Shown: piece by piece, positions 26,648 to 34,702 of the stretch
Numbering within the stretch: position 1 is the first letter of the stretch
Layout: each line of letters begins with the position of its first letter
Assembly: GCA_024743175.1 (NCBI GenBank)
Contig: JANSXA010000003.1
Coordinates: forward strand, 186,001 to 250,000
Direction: 5' to 3'
Source: Pseudomonadaceae bacterium
Lineage (GTDB): Bacteria > Pseudomonadota > Gammaproteobacteria > Pseudomonadales > Azotimanducaceae
DNA length: 64,000 bases
Notes under the pieces: model-generated
What the model was told of the DNA's origin: nothing
Database searches by the model: none
Seen by the model: only the letters and a program-made list of their open reading frames with translations
Program-made: the position numbers and the translations under genes

Positions 26648-27552
26648 CTTCCGCAGGCGTCGTGATAGGGCGACAGGTCCCAGTCCGGGTAACGTTGTTG
26701 TGCGTGTTCCAAAGTTGCTTGCGTCCAGAAAGGATGCCCTGGTGGTTGCACCCCAAAACACGACAGCTGTTCCGGCGTGGCTCGAGCAAACAGTTCGTTC
26801 CAGGGTTTCATATGGTGAAACGGCCAGGCGTGGTAACCAATTGACTCGTCACCCGCTTTTTTGTAACACGCCATAACCGCGTACCGTACGCCACCGGGCT
26901 CACTCATATTGGTGCCGCGGTGGAAGACATCGATACCGTACGGAAATATGCTGCCCGCAGGTGCAGCGCTGGTCTGTTCAAATGGCATCAGTGCTGTTTG
27001 CAGCTCATGTCCGCCGGATAAGGTCAGAGTAGCGCCACCCAACGGATCCGAGTCGGTGCGCTTGACATAGTGCATCGGCCCATGCGCTTCCGATACGTCG
27101 GTGAAATAACAGATGATGGTCGCGCTGTTGAGGCCGGCGTCTTCTGACGGTACCGTTAAGGTGTGATTGATAAAATCACAGTGAAACGGCTGATCGTAGT
27201 CTGCATCGCCGGTGAATTTTGCCCACGCCTGACACTGGTAAAGGTGCACGTCCTGTGTATCCAGCGCGGCTCGCGCGAATTTGATCAGCTGTGGGTGCAC
27301 GCCAATCAGGTTGAGGGCATGGGCACCGCTGAAAGGAATCGCGTCAAAGGTGGCAAACTGAGCGCCATCGAATCTGCCGATTTCACCCGCGTTTTTCCTG
27401 CTCAGCGCTGCCGCGCCACCTTGGGTCCGCCCAAACACTTTGTCGAAGTCAGCGCGCACAGCGGCCACTTCATCGTCGGTAAAAAATTTCTCTATTAAAA
27501 CGCCACCTTCTTTGCGCCAGGTGGCCACCTGCTGCTCGTTGAATCTGTTCAT
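26644..27552 (-). CDS. Phytanoyl-CoA dioxygenase (PhyH) family protein
   Basis: A 302-residue Fe(II)/2-oxoglutarate oxygenase. I start at ATG 27552 after AGGACATGAG, since the longer frame to 27588 would add residues unlike the family. Metal ligands are H124 and D126 (FHCDF) and H211 (FHRGTN), with R223 as the 2-oxoglutarate anchor. It is not close in sequence to the PhyH protein at 216. The esterase gene lies 26 bases upstream in the same direction, so a joint transcript is likely. Substrate unknown; hydroxylation of a lipid-like or ring compound is the reasonable guess. Confidence 0.88.
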   Translation of the reverse strand: MNRFNEQQVATWRKEGGVLIEKFFTDDEVAAVRADFDKVFGRTQGGAAALSRKNAGEIGRFDGAQFATFDAIPFSGAHALNLIGVHPQLIKFARAALDTQDVHLYQCQAWAKFTGDADYDQPFHCDFINHTLTVPSEDAGLNSATIICYFTDVSEAHGPMHYVKRTDSDPLGGATLTLSGGHELQTALMPFEQTSAAPAGSIFPYGIDVFHRGTNMSEPGGVRYAVMACYKKAGDESIGYHAWPFHHMKPWNELFARATPEQLSCFGVQPPGHPFWTQATLEHAQQRYPDWDLSPYHDACGS

Positions 27553-27578
27553 CTCATGTCCTGTAGTTGAATTGCCGG

Positions 27579-28526
27579 TTAACGCCATAACCAGCGCAGC
27601 GTGTCCGCAAACAACGCGCCGCCGTGGCGCAGCGTGTGGCCGCCAGCGCCGAATTCAAAACGAAAATCGTAGCCCGCGTAGGCGAGGGCTTTGGCCATTG
27701 CCTGGTTAGCAGTGGGCCAGTCGCCAAATAATGTCTGTGCATCGTTGGCTCCACTCTGCAGAAACACCCGCAGATCTTTGCGTTGTGTTGATTGCACCAG
27801 ATAGGGAAAGTTATGTCCGCCGCAGATGTTAGTGAAAGACCCGCAGTGACTGATGACCCGTCCAAAGTGCTGTGGTGCAAACCAGGCTGCGCTGAACGCG
27901 CAGATGCCACCGCTTGAGATACCGCATACGGTTCTATCCGCAGGTTTATCGGAAAAGGTGAGACTATTTTCATCTGCCACCCAGGGCATAAGTTCGTCGG
28001 CAAGGAAGCTGCCGTAAGCCGGGCTCAACGTGTCGTACTCAATGCGCCGCTGGTCTGCCGCAGCATCGTATCCCGAGGTGCCGCCAAATGGCTTGGCGCC
28101 TGGCGGTCGACCCGGATTAACAAAAATGGCAACCGTGGGTTGAATTTCGCCCTTCGCCAGTAAGCTGTCCAGCACCGCGGTTACTCTTACAGGACCATTG
28201 CGCGCCAGATAACCCATGCCATCGTTACAGATCAGCACGTTGGCAGGGGTAGCGCTGCTGATCTGCGTGGGTATGTAAACAGCCACGTCCCGTATAGTAC
28301 CGGCGTAGATGTCTGTGGCTGACCAGTCTTTGTATTTGCTGACCGTGCCGGCCGCAACGTCAGCCTCCGGGTAAGCTTCTGCACAGGGGTGGTAGACCCG
28401 ATCCGCAGGGTGTTGCAACGCTTTGAGGACATCGGCATTACTGCAGCCATTGACGCTGTCGGGGGTGGGTTGGTCAAGCCCAAGCGCTAAGTGTGTTTCA
28501 ATATCCAGGGGCATCTGTGCAGCCAT
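27579..28526 (-). CDS. Alpha/beta-hydrolase esterase (enterochelin esterase/EstD-like)
   Basis: A 315-residue hydrolase with the esterase-type alpha/beta fold. The nucleophile elbow is CGISSGGICAF with S204, and the catalytic histidine is probably H297 near the end (GGHTLRHGG). The segment VAVYIPTQISSATPANVLICNDGMGYL near 81-106 resembles the strand following the FnIII-like or N-terminal lid of Fes/IroE-like esterases. No signal peptide. It precedes the PhyH gene by 26 bases. The natural ester is unknown. Divergent from the alpha/beta hydrolase at 28613. Confidence 0.85.
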   Translation of the reverse strand: MAAQMPLDIETHLALGLDQPTPDSVNGCSNADVLKALQHPADRVYHPCAEAYPEADVAAGTVSKYKDWSATDIYAGTIRDVAVYIPTQISSATPANVLICNDGMGYLARNGPVRVTAVLDSLLAKGEIQPTVAIFVNPGRPPGAKPFGGTSGYDAAADQRRIEYDTLSPAYGSFLADELMPWVADENSLTFSDKPADRTVCGISSGGICAFSAAWFAPQHFGRVISHCGSFTNICGGHNFPYLVQSTQRKDLRVFLQSGANDAQTLFGDWPTANQAMAKALAYAGYDFRFEFGAGGHTLRHGGALFADTLRWLWR

Positions 28527-28612
28527 GGCAAAAATCTATTAGTAACCAAAGCCAGGCTGTGAAGCAATGCGGTTATACTGGCGCGTTTGTTTGATAGAGC
28601 TTGGAGAATGCT

Positions 28613-29512
28613 GTGAGTGACACGCCACCAGGATGGTTTACACGGGCACTGGCCATCACCCCACAAGACCGGCAGGTAGATGTGCAGGGTGTGCCGATTC
28701 ATTACCTGTACTGGGCGGACGATGAAACCAAACCGGGATTGATCTTTGTGCACGGCAATGGCGCTCACGCCCATTGGTGGAGCTTCCTGGCGCCGTATTT
28801 CATGTCTCATTACCGGGTTGCAGCAATAGACTTGTCCGGGGCGGGTGACAGCGGTTATCGCAGCCACTATTCGCCGGACCAGTTTGCTGCGGAAGTGGTG
28901 GGTATCGCTGACGATGCTGGATTTGGTGATGACCTTATTGTCGTTGGCCATAGTTTTGGTGGTTTTATAACCCTGAAAACCGGTCTACTGTTCAACGAAC
29001 GTCTGTCGGGCATTGTGCTGGTCGATTCAGCCGTCAGACCACCGGATTTCAAGTGGGAGCGCGATCCCCGCCGTTCGCCGATTAAGCCTAAACGTGTTTA
29101 CGACACCTTTGAAGAAGCGCTGGGACGCTTCCGGCTGATGCCGCCCCAGGACTGCTCCAATGAATATGTGCTCGACTACATCGGTCGTCATTCGCTGAAA
29201 GAAACAGACGGTGGCTGGACCTGGAAATTCGACGATCAGATGTTCAACAAGTTTGAATTTGGCGACAACATGCACGAGGAACTGGCCCAGTTAAAATGTC
29301 GAGTTGCTGTGATGTACGGAGAGAACAGCTACCTGTTCAGCCAGGACATTGCGGATTTCATGTTTGAGGTGCTGGATGAATCGGTGCCGTTTGTGGGCAT
29401 CCCTGAAGCACAACATCACCTGTTTCTGGATCAACCGATGGCGTTCATCAGCGCGTTGCGCACGATGCTTGCAGAATGGCGGCATTCAAAACCCGACAGG
29501 GTAATGGTCTAA
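28613..29512 (+). CDS. Alpha/beta hydrolase
   Basis: A 299-residue hydrolase of the main alpha/beta family. The oxyanion motif HGNG is at 48-51, the nucleophile is S114 in VGHSFGG, and a histidine near 268-269 (AQHHLFLDQP) completes the triad. GGAG-containing TTGGAGAATGCT precedes GTG 28613, which I take as start; a TTG at 28601 is in frame but has no ribosome site. Broadly esterase, epoxide or C-C bond hydrolase; the sequence does not decide. Its end overlaps the convergent globin gene by four bases. Confidence 0.88.
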   Translation: MSDTPPGWFTRALAITPQDRQVDVQGVPIHYLYWADDETKPGLIFVHGNGAHAHWWSFLAPYFMSHYRVAAIDLSGAGDSGYRSHYSPDQFAAEVVGIADDAGFGDDLIVVGHSFGGFITLKTGLLFNERLSGIVLVDSAVRPPDFKWERDPRRSPIKPKRVYDTFEEALGRFRLMPPQDCSNEYVLDYIGRHSLKETDGGWTWKFDDQMFNKFEFGDNMHEELAQLKCRVAVMYGENSYLFSQDIADFMFEVLDESVPFVGIPEAQHHLFLDQPMAFISALRTMLAEWRHSKPDRVMV

Positions 29513-29895
29513 ACGGCTTTGATCTCATCCAGCAGGTTTGTGATGCGGGTGTCCCAGGCCAGAGCCTCGGCTTCACCCCATTCGTCGCCTAATACGTCAG
29601 CGACGGTATTACGTAGTGCAGCCAGGAAGGAAGGATACATCTCAAGATGCACAGCATAGGCGTTGACGTGATTATTGACTTCCCAGCGTAAGTAATCGTT
29701 TGTGCTCCCTGCGTCTTCATCCATCAACAGCTCGATGGTCTGGGCCAGCATACGGCCTTTCATCCCTTCATCAGAGTGCGCCATCAGTTCAAGCGCCTCA
29801 GGGTTCTCAGCAAAAAAAGATCGATAAACCGCGGCAGAAATGTCTCCTGCGCGCTCACCACATCGTTCCAGGGTATCGACAATAAGATCGCTCAT
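29509..29895 (-). CDS. Small globin-like protein
   Basis: A 128-residue all-helical protein. Residues 66-120 resemble the globin F-G-H helix region: a candidate proximal H76 in WEVNNHVNAYAV, then EMYPSFLAALRNTVADVLG and a final Trp-containing helix (DEWGEAEALAWDTRI). The amino half (AVYRSFFAENPEALELM) fits the B-C-E helices. I start at ATG 29895; a longer frame to 29958 has no ribosome site and overlaps the divergent AsmA gene. Single-domain globins bind O2 or NO with haem. The distal residues cannot be assigned confidently, so haem binding is an inference. Confidence 0.65.
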   Translation of the reverse strand: MSDLIVDTLERCGERAGDISAAVYRSFFAENPEALELMAHSDEGMKGRMLAQTIELLMDEDAGSTNDYLRWEVNNHVNAYAVHLEMYPSFLAALRNTVADVLGDEWGEAEALAWDTRITNLLDEIKAV

Positions 29896-29998
29896 ATCTT
29901 TAGCATAAATCGTTTTCCAAAGGGGTGCAGCTAAAAAACTTGCGTGTTGCCAGTCCATCGTGCAGCGTTATTGGTCCAGGAAGAAATGCAGGTTGTTT

Positions 29999-32308
29999 GT
30001 GCGCCGAGTCATCGCGATTGTTTTACTCATTCCGCTATTGGTAATTGTTCTTACGCTGGCCACTGTGACGTTTGTACCCCAGCAGGTACTGGGCTGGGTC
30101 AGCGGTTCTATCGATGGGGTAGATGTGTCCGCCGATACACTCGATGTGGGTTGGTGGCCTAACAGCCTTCAGGCAGACGGCTTAGACGTGCAGGTTTCCG
30201 GTGCTGCCGATTCGCCGGGCCAGGCCTGGGTGGTGGGACGTCTGGATCTGGAGGCATCGTTGTGGGACTGGATGTCTGGCCGACCTTTCTGGCAGGTTGC
30301 AGCGGCAGATGTTGTACAACAGGAGGTTGTGCAACAGGCGGCACCGGAATCCTCCAGTGACGCGCCTACAGTGGCATCTTCAGGTGATGTGCAGGTGGCC
30401 TCAGAACCGATGCAGATGCCTGCTCTGTCCACCCTGTTGTCCTTTCGGCAGATCCTCATCGAACGACTCAAACTTTCAGACGGCACCCAGGCTGATGTAC
30501 GCCTGGACCATGAAGGCGCCAGCCTGACTATAGATCTGCAGGTTACCCAGCCCTCACAAACGCTTTCGGTCCAGGCTACTGGCGAGGCTCAGGAAAGGCT
30601 CCTAATTGACAGCGACACTGTAGAACTGGCGCTCAATTTTGACTGGCAGAGTGCTTCGCTGGGCGCCTCCGGGCATCTGATAAATCAACTTGAGCTTCAG
30701 CCTGAGCAGGTGCTGCAACTCGACTTTGCGCCGAGCAGAATTGACTTCACCCGCGGTGAGGAAACCGTTCGAGGCTTTGCCCTCGATGGCGGCACAATTG
30801 CGTGGAGATTTGCTGATGATCAGCTCTCCATCAGAAACCTGGCGGGTAGCTATACCCTCGCCGGGGTAGAGCAACCCAGTGACATGACGCTGAATATGCT
30901 GGTCGAACAACTGAGTCGTTCCCCGACGATTGATGTGCAGTATGCATTTGCAGAAACGCTCCTGCAGCTGCAGGGCCAGCTCCAACAACCCGCTAACAGT
31001 TTCAGCGGTCGAGTTGAAGCTAACAGTGCGGGTCTGCCATCATGGCTGGTGACCCTGCCGTACCATGACGATCAGATTTACCCGCTGGAAGTCACCACTG
31101 ATGTCGTCGCCGCTGCTGATGCGGTCAGCTTAAGCAACCTGTCGGTGATCTCGCCGAGAAATCAGGGTAAGGGAGAACTGGCTGTACGGTTGCCATCTGA
31201 AGGTCAGTCTGATTTGCGTGTTCAAGGTAAGTTTCACGCTTCGAAATTGCTGATTCCCCTGGTCGATGCGCCAATAGATCCGGAAGCGGTTGAACAGCAA
31301 GTGGTAGCGGACAACGACGAAGACCAGCCGACAACTCCGCCACCAGCGGAGGAAACTGAGGTAGCTGTTGAAAACCCATCGGCGGCTCAGGAAGTGCCGC
31401 TGTTCAACGCGGATCCTCTGGACTGGAACTGGTTGGATGTTGCAGATCTGGATCTGCAGCTCAGTGCTGATGAATTTGATCTGCAGGACGCTCAGTTTGA
31501 GAATCTACAGCTCAACGTTGTGGTGAAGGATGGCACTGCGCGGATCGAACCGCTGAAAGTGGTGATAGGAGAAGGTGGTCTGGATGCCACTGCTGAGCTG
31601 GTCAAACAAGCGGATGGCGGCGTGGCAGCAGACCTGCGATATGAGCTGACAGGGTTGTCACTGGATATGTTTGGTGTGTTTCCTGAAGACGAAGTCGAGG
31701 GCGGGCGGTTGTCGTCCAATCTGCAGTTATCCGCCCGGGGTTTATCCAGTCTGGATCTGGTGAACACGCTGAATGGCAGCGCGGAGGTCGTGCTGTATGA
31801 CATGACCATGAAAAATAATATGGTGGATCTGGTGGGCAGCGATCTCATTCTTGAAATGCTGAGTCGCTTGAACCCGTTTAAAGAATCCGCGCCGGCAACA
31901 GAGCTGCAGTGTGCTTTTCTTGCGTTCGATATTGAAGACGGTGTTATCAGAAGTCGCGACAATCTTGTTGTGGAAACATTGAAAATGCGTATAGAAGGGA
32001 AGGCTGAGATTGACCTGGCCGCGGAAGATCTGGACTTAACTTTCAATCCGCAGCCAAAAGGTGGTTTCGGGGTAGGCCTGACCAACGTGGTCAAGTTTGT
32101 CAAACTCGGTGGCAAGCTCAGATCACCAGGTATAGAAGTAGACGCACTCGGTCTGGTAAACAGTGGCGCTGCCGTTGGCGCAGCATTGTCGACAGGTGGG
32201 CTTTCGCTTCTGGCCGAAGGCCTGGTGAATCGTGCACTGGGAGACTCCGGTTGCGCACAGGAGGCAGTGACCATCGAGGTGCCTGCAGAAGCGCCGACAA
32301 ACGAATGA
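29999..32308 (+). CDS. AsmA family protein
   Basis: A 769-residue envelope protein. One amino-terminal membrane anchor (RRVIAIVLLIPLLVIVLTLAT) is followed by a large periplasmic beta-rich region with a low-complexity acidic/proline linker near residues 420-465. The C-terminal part carries the AsmA pattern (GLSSLDLVNTLNGSAEVVLYDM, then RIEGKAEIDLAAEDLDLTFNP). AsmA-like proteins form grooves that move phospholipids between membranes. The start at GTG 29999 follows GCAGG; an earlier GTG at 29960 is in frame without a clear ribosome site. First gene of a run that continues with the aldolase 30 bases downstream. Confidence 0.88.
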   Translation: MRRVIAIVLLIPLLVIVLTLATVTFVPQQVLGWVSGSIDGVDVSADTLDVGWWPNSLQADGLDVQVSGAADSPGQAWVVGRLDLEASLWDWMSGRPFWQVAAADVVQQEVVQQAAPESSSDAPTVASSGDVQVASEPMQMPALSTLLSFRQILIERLKLSDGTQADVRLDHEGASLTIDLQVTQPSQTLSVQATGEAQERLLIDSDTVELALNFDWQSASLGASGHLINQLELQPEQVLQLDFAPSRIDFTRGEETVRGFALDGGTIAWRFADDQLSIRNLAGSYTLAGVEQPSDMTLNMLVEQLSRSPTIDVQYAFAETLLQLQGQLQQPANSFSGRVEANSAGLPSWLVTLPYHDDQIYPLEVTTDVVAAADAVSLSNLSVISPRNQGKGELAVRLPSEGQSDLRVQGKFHASKLLIPLVDAPIDPEAVEQQVVADNDEDQPTTPPPAEETEVAVENPSAAQEVPLFNADPLDWNWLDVADLDLQLSADEFDLQDAQFENLQLNVVVKDGTARIEPLKVVIGEGGLDATAELVKQADGGVAADLRYELTGLSLDMFGVFPEDEVEGGRLSSNLQLSARGLSSLDLVNTLNGSAEVVLYDMTMKNNMVDLVGSDLILEMLSRLNPFKESAPATELQCAFLAFDIEDGVIRSRDNLVVETLKMRIEGKAEIDLAAEDLDLTFNPQPKGGFGVGLTNVVKFVKLGGKLRSPGIEVDALGLVNSGAAVGAALSTGGLSLLAEGLVNRALGDSGCAQEAVTIEVPAEAPTNE

Positions 32309-32338
32309 AAAACGAACAAAGTTAAATAAGGAATTGCA

Positions 32339-33130
32339 ATGAGGGAAAACAAATCGCTGAGCGCCTGGCGCCGGGGTGAACAGACTATTGGCTGCTGGTT
32401 ATCTCTGGCCAACAGTTATTCGGCAGAATCCATTTCCAACCTGGGTTTTGACTGGGTTTGTATCGATCTTCAGCATGGCATCATCGACTACACAGACCTG
32501 GCGCAGATGTTACCCGCCATCTCGACCACAGACACGACACCCATTGTGCGTGTGCCCTGGAATGAACCCTATGAAATCATGAAAGTGTTAGACGCGGGTG
32601 CCTATGGCGTCATTGTACCGATGGTTAACAATCGCAGTGAAGCTGAGCAGGCAGTACATGCCTGTCGTTACCCTCCCCTGGGTAACCGTTCCTTCGGGCC
32701 GATCCGAGGGGCTCTGTATGGCGGTCGCGGCTATGCCCAGGAAGCCAACGATCAGCTGGCCTGTATCGCTATGATTGAAACCCGGGAAGGCATCGATAAC
32801 GTTGAGGAAATTGTCACAACCCCTGGCTTGAATGGTATTTACATCGGTCCGGCTGATCTGGCGCTGGCGATGGGTCTGGATGTTTATGGCGACCAACCGC
32901 AGGAAGAACACCTGGAGATGGTCAAGTACATCCAGAGTGTCTGTGTTAAACATAATCAGGCAATCGGTATTCATACCTCCAGCCTGGATTACGCGCAGAA
33001 GTATCTGGCGCTGGGTTTTAACTTTGTGACGCTGGGCAGTGAAAGTGGTCACATGATTAAAAACGCCAGTCGGGAACTGGCCGCGGCTCGAGGCACAACA
33101 CAGGCGGAACGTGAGAGCACAGGTTACTAG
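32339..33130 (+). CDS. HpcH/HpaI family aldolase
   Basis: A 263-residue class II pyruvate aldolase. DLQHGIID places H46 as the catalytic base, GAYGVIVPMV follows, metal ligands are E147 (MIETREG) and D173 (GPADLALAMG). Members split 4-hydroxy-2-oxo acids such as 2,4-dihydroxyhept-2-ene-1,7-dioate or 2-keto-3-deoxyrhamnonate into pyruvate and an aldehyde. The exact substrate is not visible, and no aromatic meta-cleavage operon surrounds it. AAGGAATTGCA precedes ATG 32339. Twelve bases upstream of the metallopeptidase. Confidence 0.92.
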   Translation: MRENKSLSAWRRGEQTIGCWLSLANSYSAESISNLGFDWVCIDLQHGIIDYTDLAQMLPAISTTDTTPIVRVPWNEPYEIMKVLDAGAYGVIVPMVNNRSEAEQAVHACRYPPLGNRSFGPIRGALYGGRGYAQEANDQLACIAMIETREGIDNVEEIVTTPGLNGIYIGPADLALAMGLDVYGDQPQEEHLEMVKYIQSVCVKHNQAIGIHTSSLDYAQKYLALGFNFVTLGSESGHMIKNASRELAAARGTTQAERESTGY

Positions 33131-33142
33131 TCGGCCTGCATT

Positions 33143-33826
33143 ATGTGGCTGATTCTTATTGCACTGTTACTGGCGTTGGTTTTTGCGCCCACCCTCTGGG
33201 TGCGCTGGGTCATGCGTGCACACAGTGACGAAATCAGCGGTATGCCCGGTACTGGTGGTGAACTTGCCGAACATCTGTTGCAGAAGTATGACGTCAAAGG
33301 TGTCGGTGTTGAGTTGACCGAAGCAGGCGATCACTATGATCCGGGCGCAAAAATGGTTCGGCTGTCTGAGTCCAATTTCAAGGGAAAGTCGCTTACAGCT
33401 GTAGCGATTGCCGCCCATGAGGTAGGTCATGCCCTGCAGGATCACCTGGGTGATAAACACCTGGCAGCCCGGACCCGTTTAGCTCCCCTGGCTGATCGCA
33501 TCGCGCGGATCTCCAGCGCTGCGATCTGGCTTGCGCCTGTACTTGGCTTGTTAACCCGCCACCCCATCCCTTTTTCCGGTCTGATACTTATTGGTATGAG
33601 CGGCCTGGTGGCGCGCATGTTAATGCACCTGGTGACATTGCCCACCGAATGGGATGCCAGTTTTGGGAAAGCTCTGCCCGCACTGCAGCAAGGTCAATAT
33701 ATTGCGCCGGGAGAAGAGCACACCATTCGCAGAATACTGCGTGCAGCTGCGCTCACTTATTTTGCTGCCGCGCTTGCAGATGTTCTGAACCTGTTCCGCT
33801 GGGCAGCTTTGCTGTTGCGGCGGTAA
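33143..33826 (+). CDS. Membrane zinc metallopeptidase, YugP family
   Basis: A 227-residue membrane protein. A first TM segment (LILIALLLALVFAPTLWVRWV) precedes the zinc site HEVGH at residues 92-96 (AIAAHEVGHALQDH). Two or three further hydrophobic segments (about 130-165 and 205-222) complete the fold. SGGTGGELAEHLL-type and YDPGAKMVRLSE segments match the YugP/neutral zinc metallopeptidase family, inferred to act on membrane proteins. Co-directional, 12 bases after the aldolase and about 25 before exonuclease III. Confidence 0.9.
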   Translation: MWLILIALLLALVFAPTLWVRWVMRAHSDEISGMPGTGGELAEHLLQKYDVKGVGVELTEAGDHYDPGAKMVRLSESNFKGKSLTAVAIAAHEVGHALQDHLGDKHLAARTRLAPLADRIARISSAAIWLAPVLGLLTRHPIPFSGLILIGMSGLVARMLMHLVTLPTEWDASFGKALPALQQGQYIAPGEEHTIRRILRAAALTYFAAALADVLNLFRWAALLLRR

Positions 33827-33851
33827 AGTCATAAAAATTGGAGAGTTGAGA

Positions 33852-34625
33852 TTGCGTATCATCAGTTGGAACGTTAACGGCATACGTGCGTGTGCCAAAA
33901 AAGGTTTTCTGGATTTTCTTCAACGCAGCAAAGCTGATGTTGTCTGTCTGCAGGAAGTGCGCGCCTTTGAGCATCAGTTAGATGAGTCTCTACGCAGCCC
34001 GCAAGGCTGGTATACAAATTTTGCGCCTGCTCAGCGTCCGGGTTATAGCGGTGTTGGTATCTACAGCCGGACCAAACCTGATCGAGTGATCAGTGTGCTG
34101 GGCGATGAGCAATACGATGTGGAAGGCCGCTTCATAGTGGCGCAATATGGCAGAACATCGGTCGCCTCAGTTTACTTTCCCAAAGGCAGCGGTAAAGACC
34201 GTGATAACTCACGCGTGCCGTACAAGCTGGGGTTCTATCAGAAGGTTTTTGAGTGTGTAGAAAAACTCAGGAAGCGCGGGCCCGTGTTTGTTACGGGTGA
34301 CTACAACACCGCGCATACAGAAATTGATCTGGCTCGACCCAAAACCAATAAAAAAGCCAGCGGTTTCCTGCCAGAAGAGCGTGATGAAATGAGCCGCTGG
34401 CTGGCAGCGGGGTGGGTAGATACGTTCCGCAAGCAACATCCCGATGAAGAAGGGCATTACACCTGGTGGCGGCAGTTTGGTGGTGCCCGGGAGGACAACG
34501 TCGGTTGGCGCATCGATTACATTCTGGCTTCAAAAAGCGCTGCGCCAAAAATTGAAAATGCCTTCATCTGGCCACATGAAACGGGTTCAGACCACTGTCC
34601 GATAGGTGTCGACGTCAACCTGTAA
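33852..34625 (+). CDS. xth: Exodeoxyribonuclease III
   Basis: A 257-residue AP endonuclease/exonuclease III family enzyme for base-excision repair. Clear motifs: SWNVNGIRA at the amino end, CLQEVRA with the metal-binding Glu near 35, VYFPKGS, TGDYNTAHTEIDLARP with the catalytic Asp/Asn pair near 150, and SDHCPIGVDV with the C-terminal catalytic His. GGAGAG six bases before TTG 33852 supports that start over the TTG at 33846, which would leave no spacing. Cytoplasmic. It is last in the AsmA-aldolase-peptidase run. Confidence 0.95.
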   Translation: MRIISWNVNGIRACAKKGFLDFLQRSKADVVCLQEVRAFEHQLDESLRSPQGWYTNFAPAQRPGYSGVGIYSRTKPDRVISVLGDEQYDVEGRFIVAQYGRTSVASVYFPKGSGKDRDNSRVPYKLGFYQKVFECVEKLRKRGPVFVTGDYNTAHTEIDLARPKTNKKASGFLPEERDEMSRWLAAGWVDTFRKQHPDEEGHYTWWRQFGGAREDNVGWRIDYILASKSAAPKIENAFIWPHETGSDHCPIGVDVNL

Positions 34626-34702
34626 GCCGTATTTTCGAGGTTGTAGTGTCTACCATTTACGGCGTAGGCTTAGGTCACAACCCAGAGAATTGAGAGGCTC
34701 AC

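Noticed and set aside
31492-32412. Long minus-strand open frame (306 codons) antisense to the AsmA and aldolase genes
   Set aside because: Ser/Arg/Pro-rich shadow translation without domain features or ribosome site; AsmA on the other strand has full family motifs.
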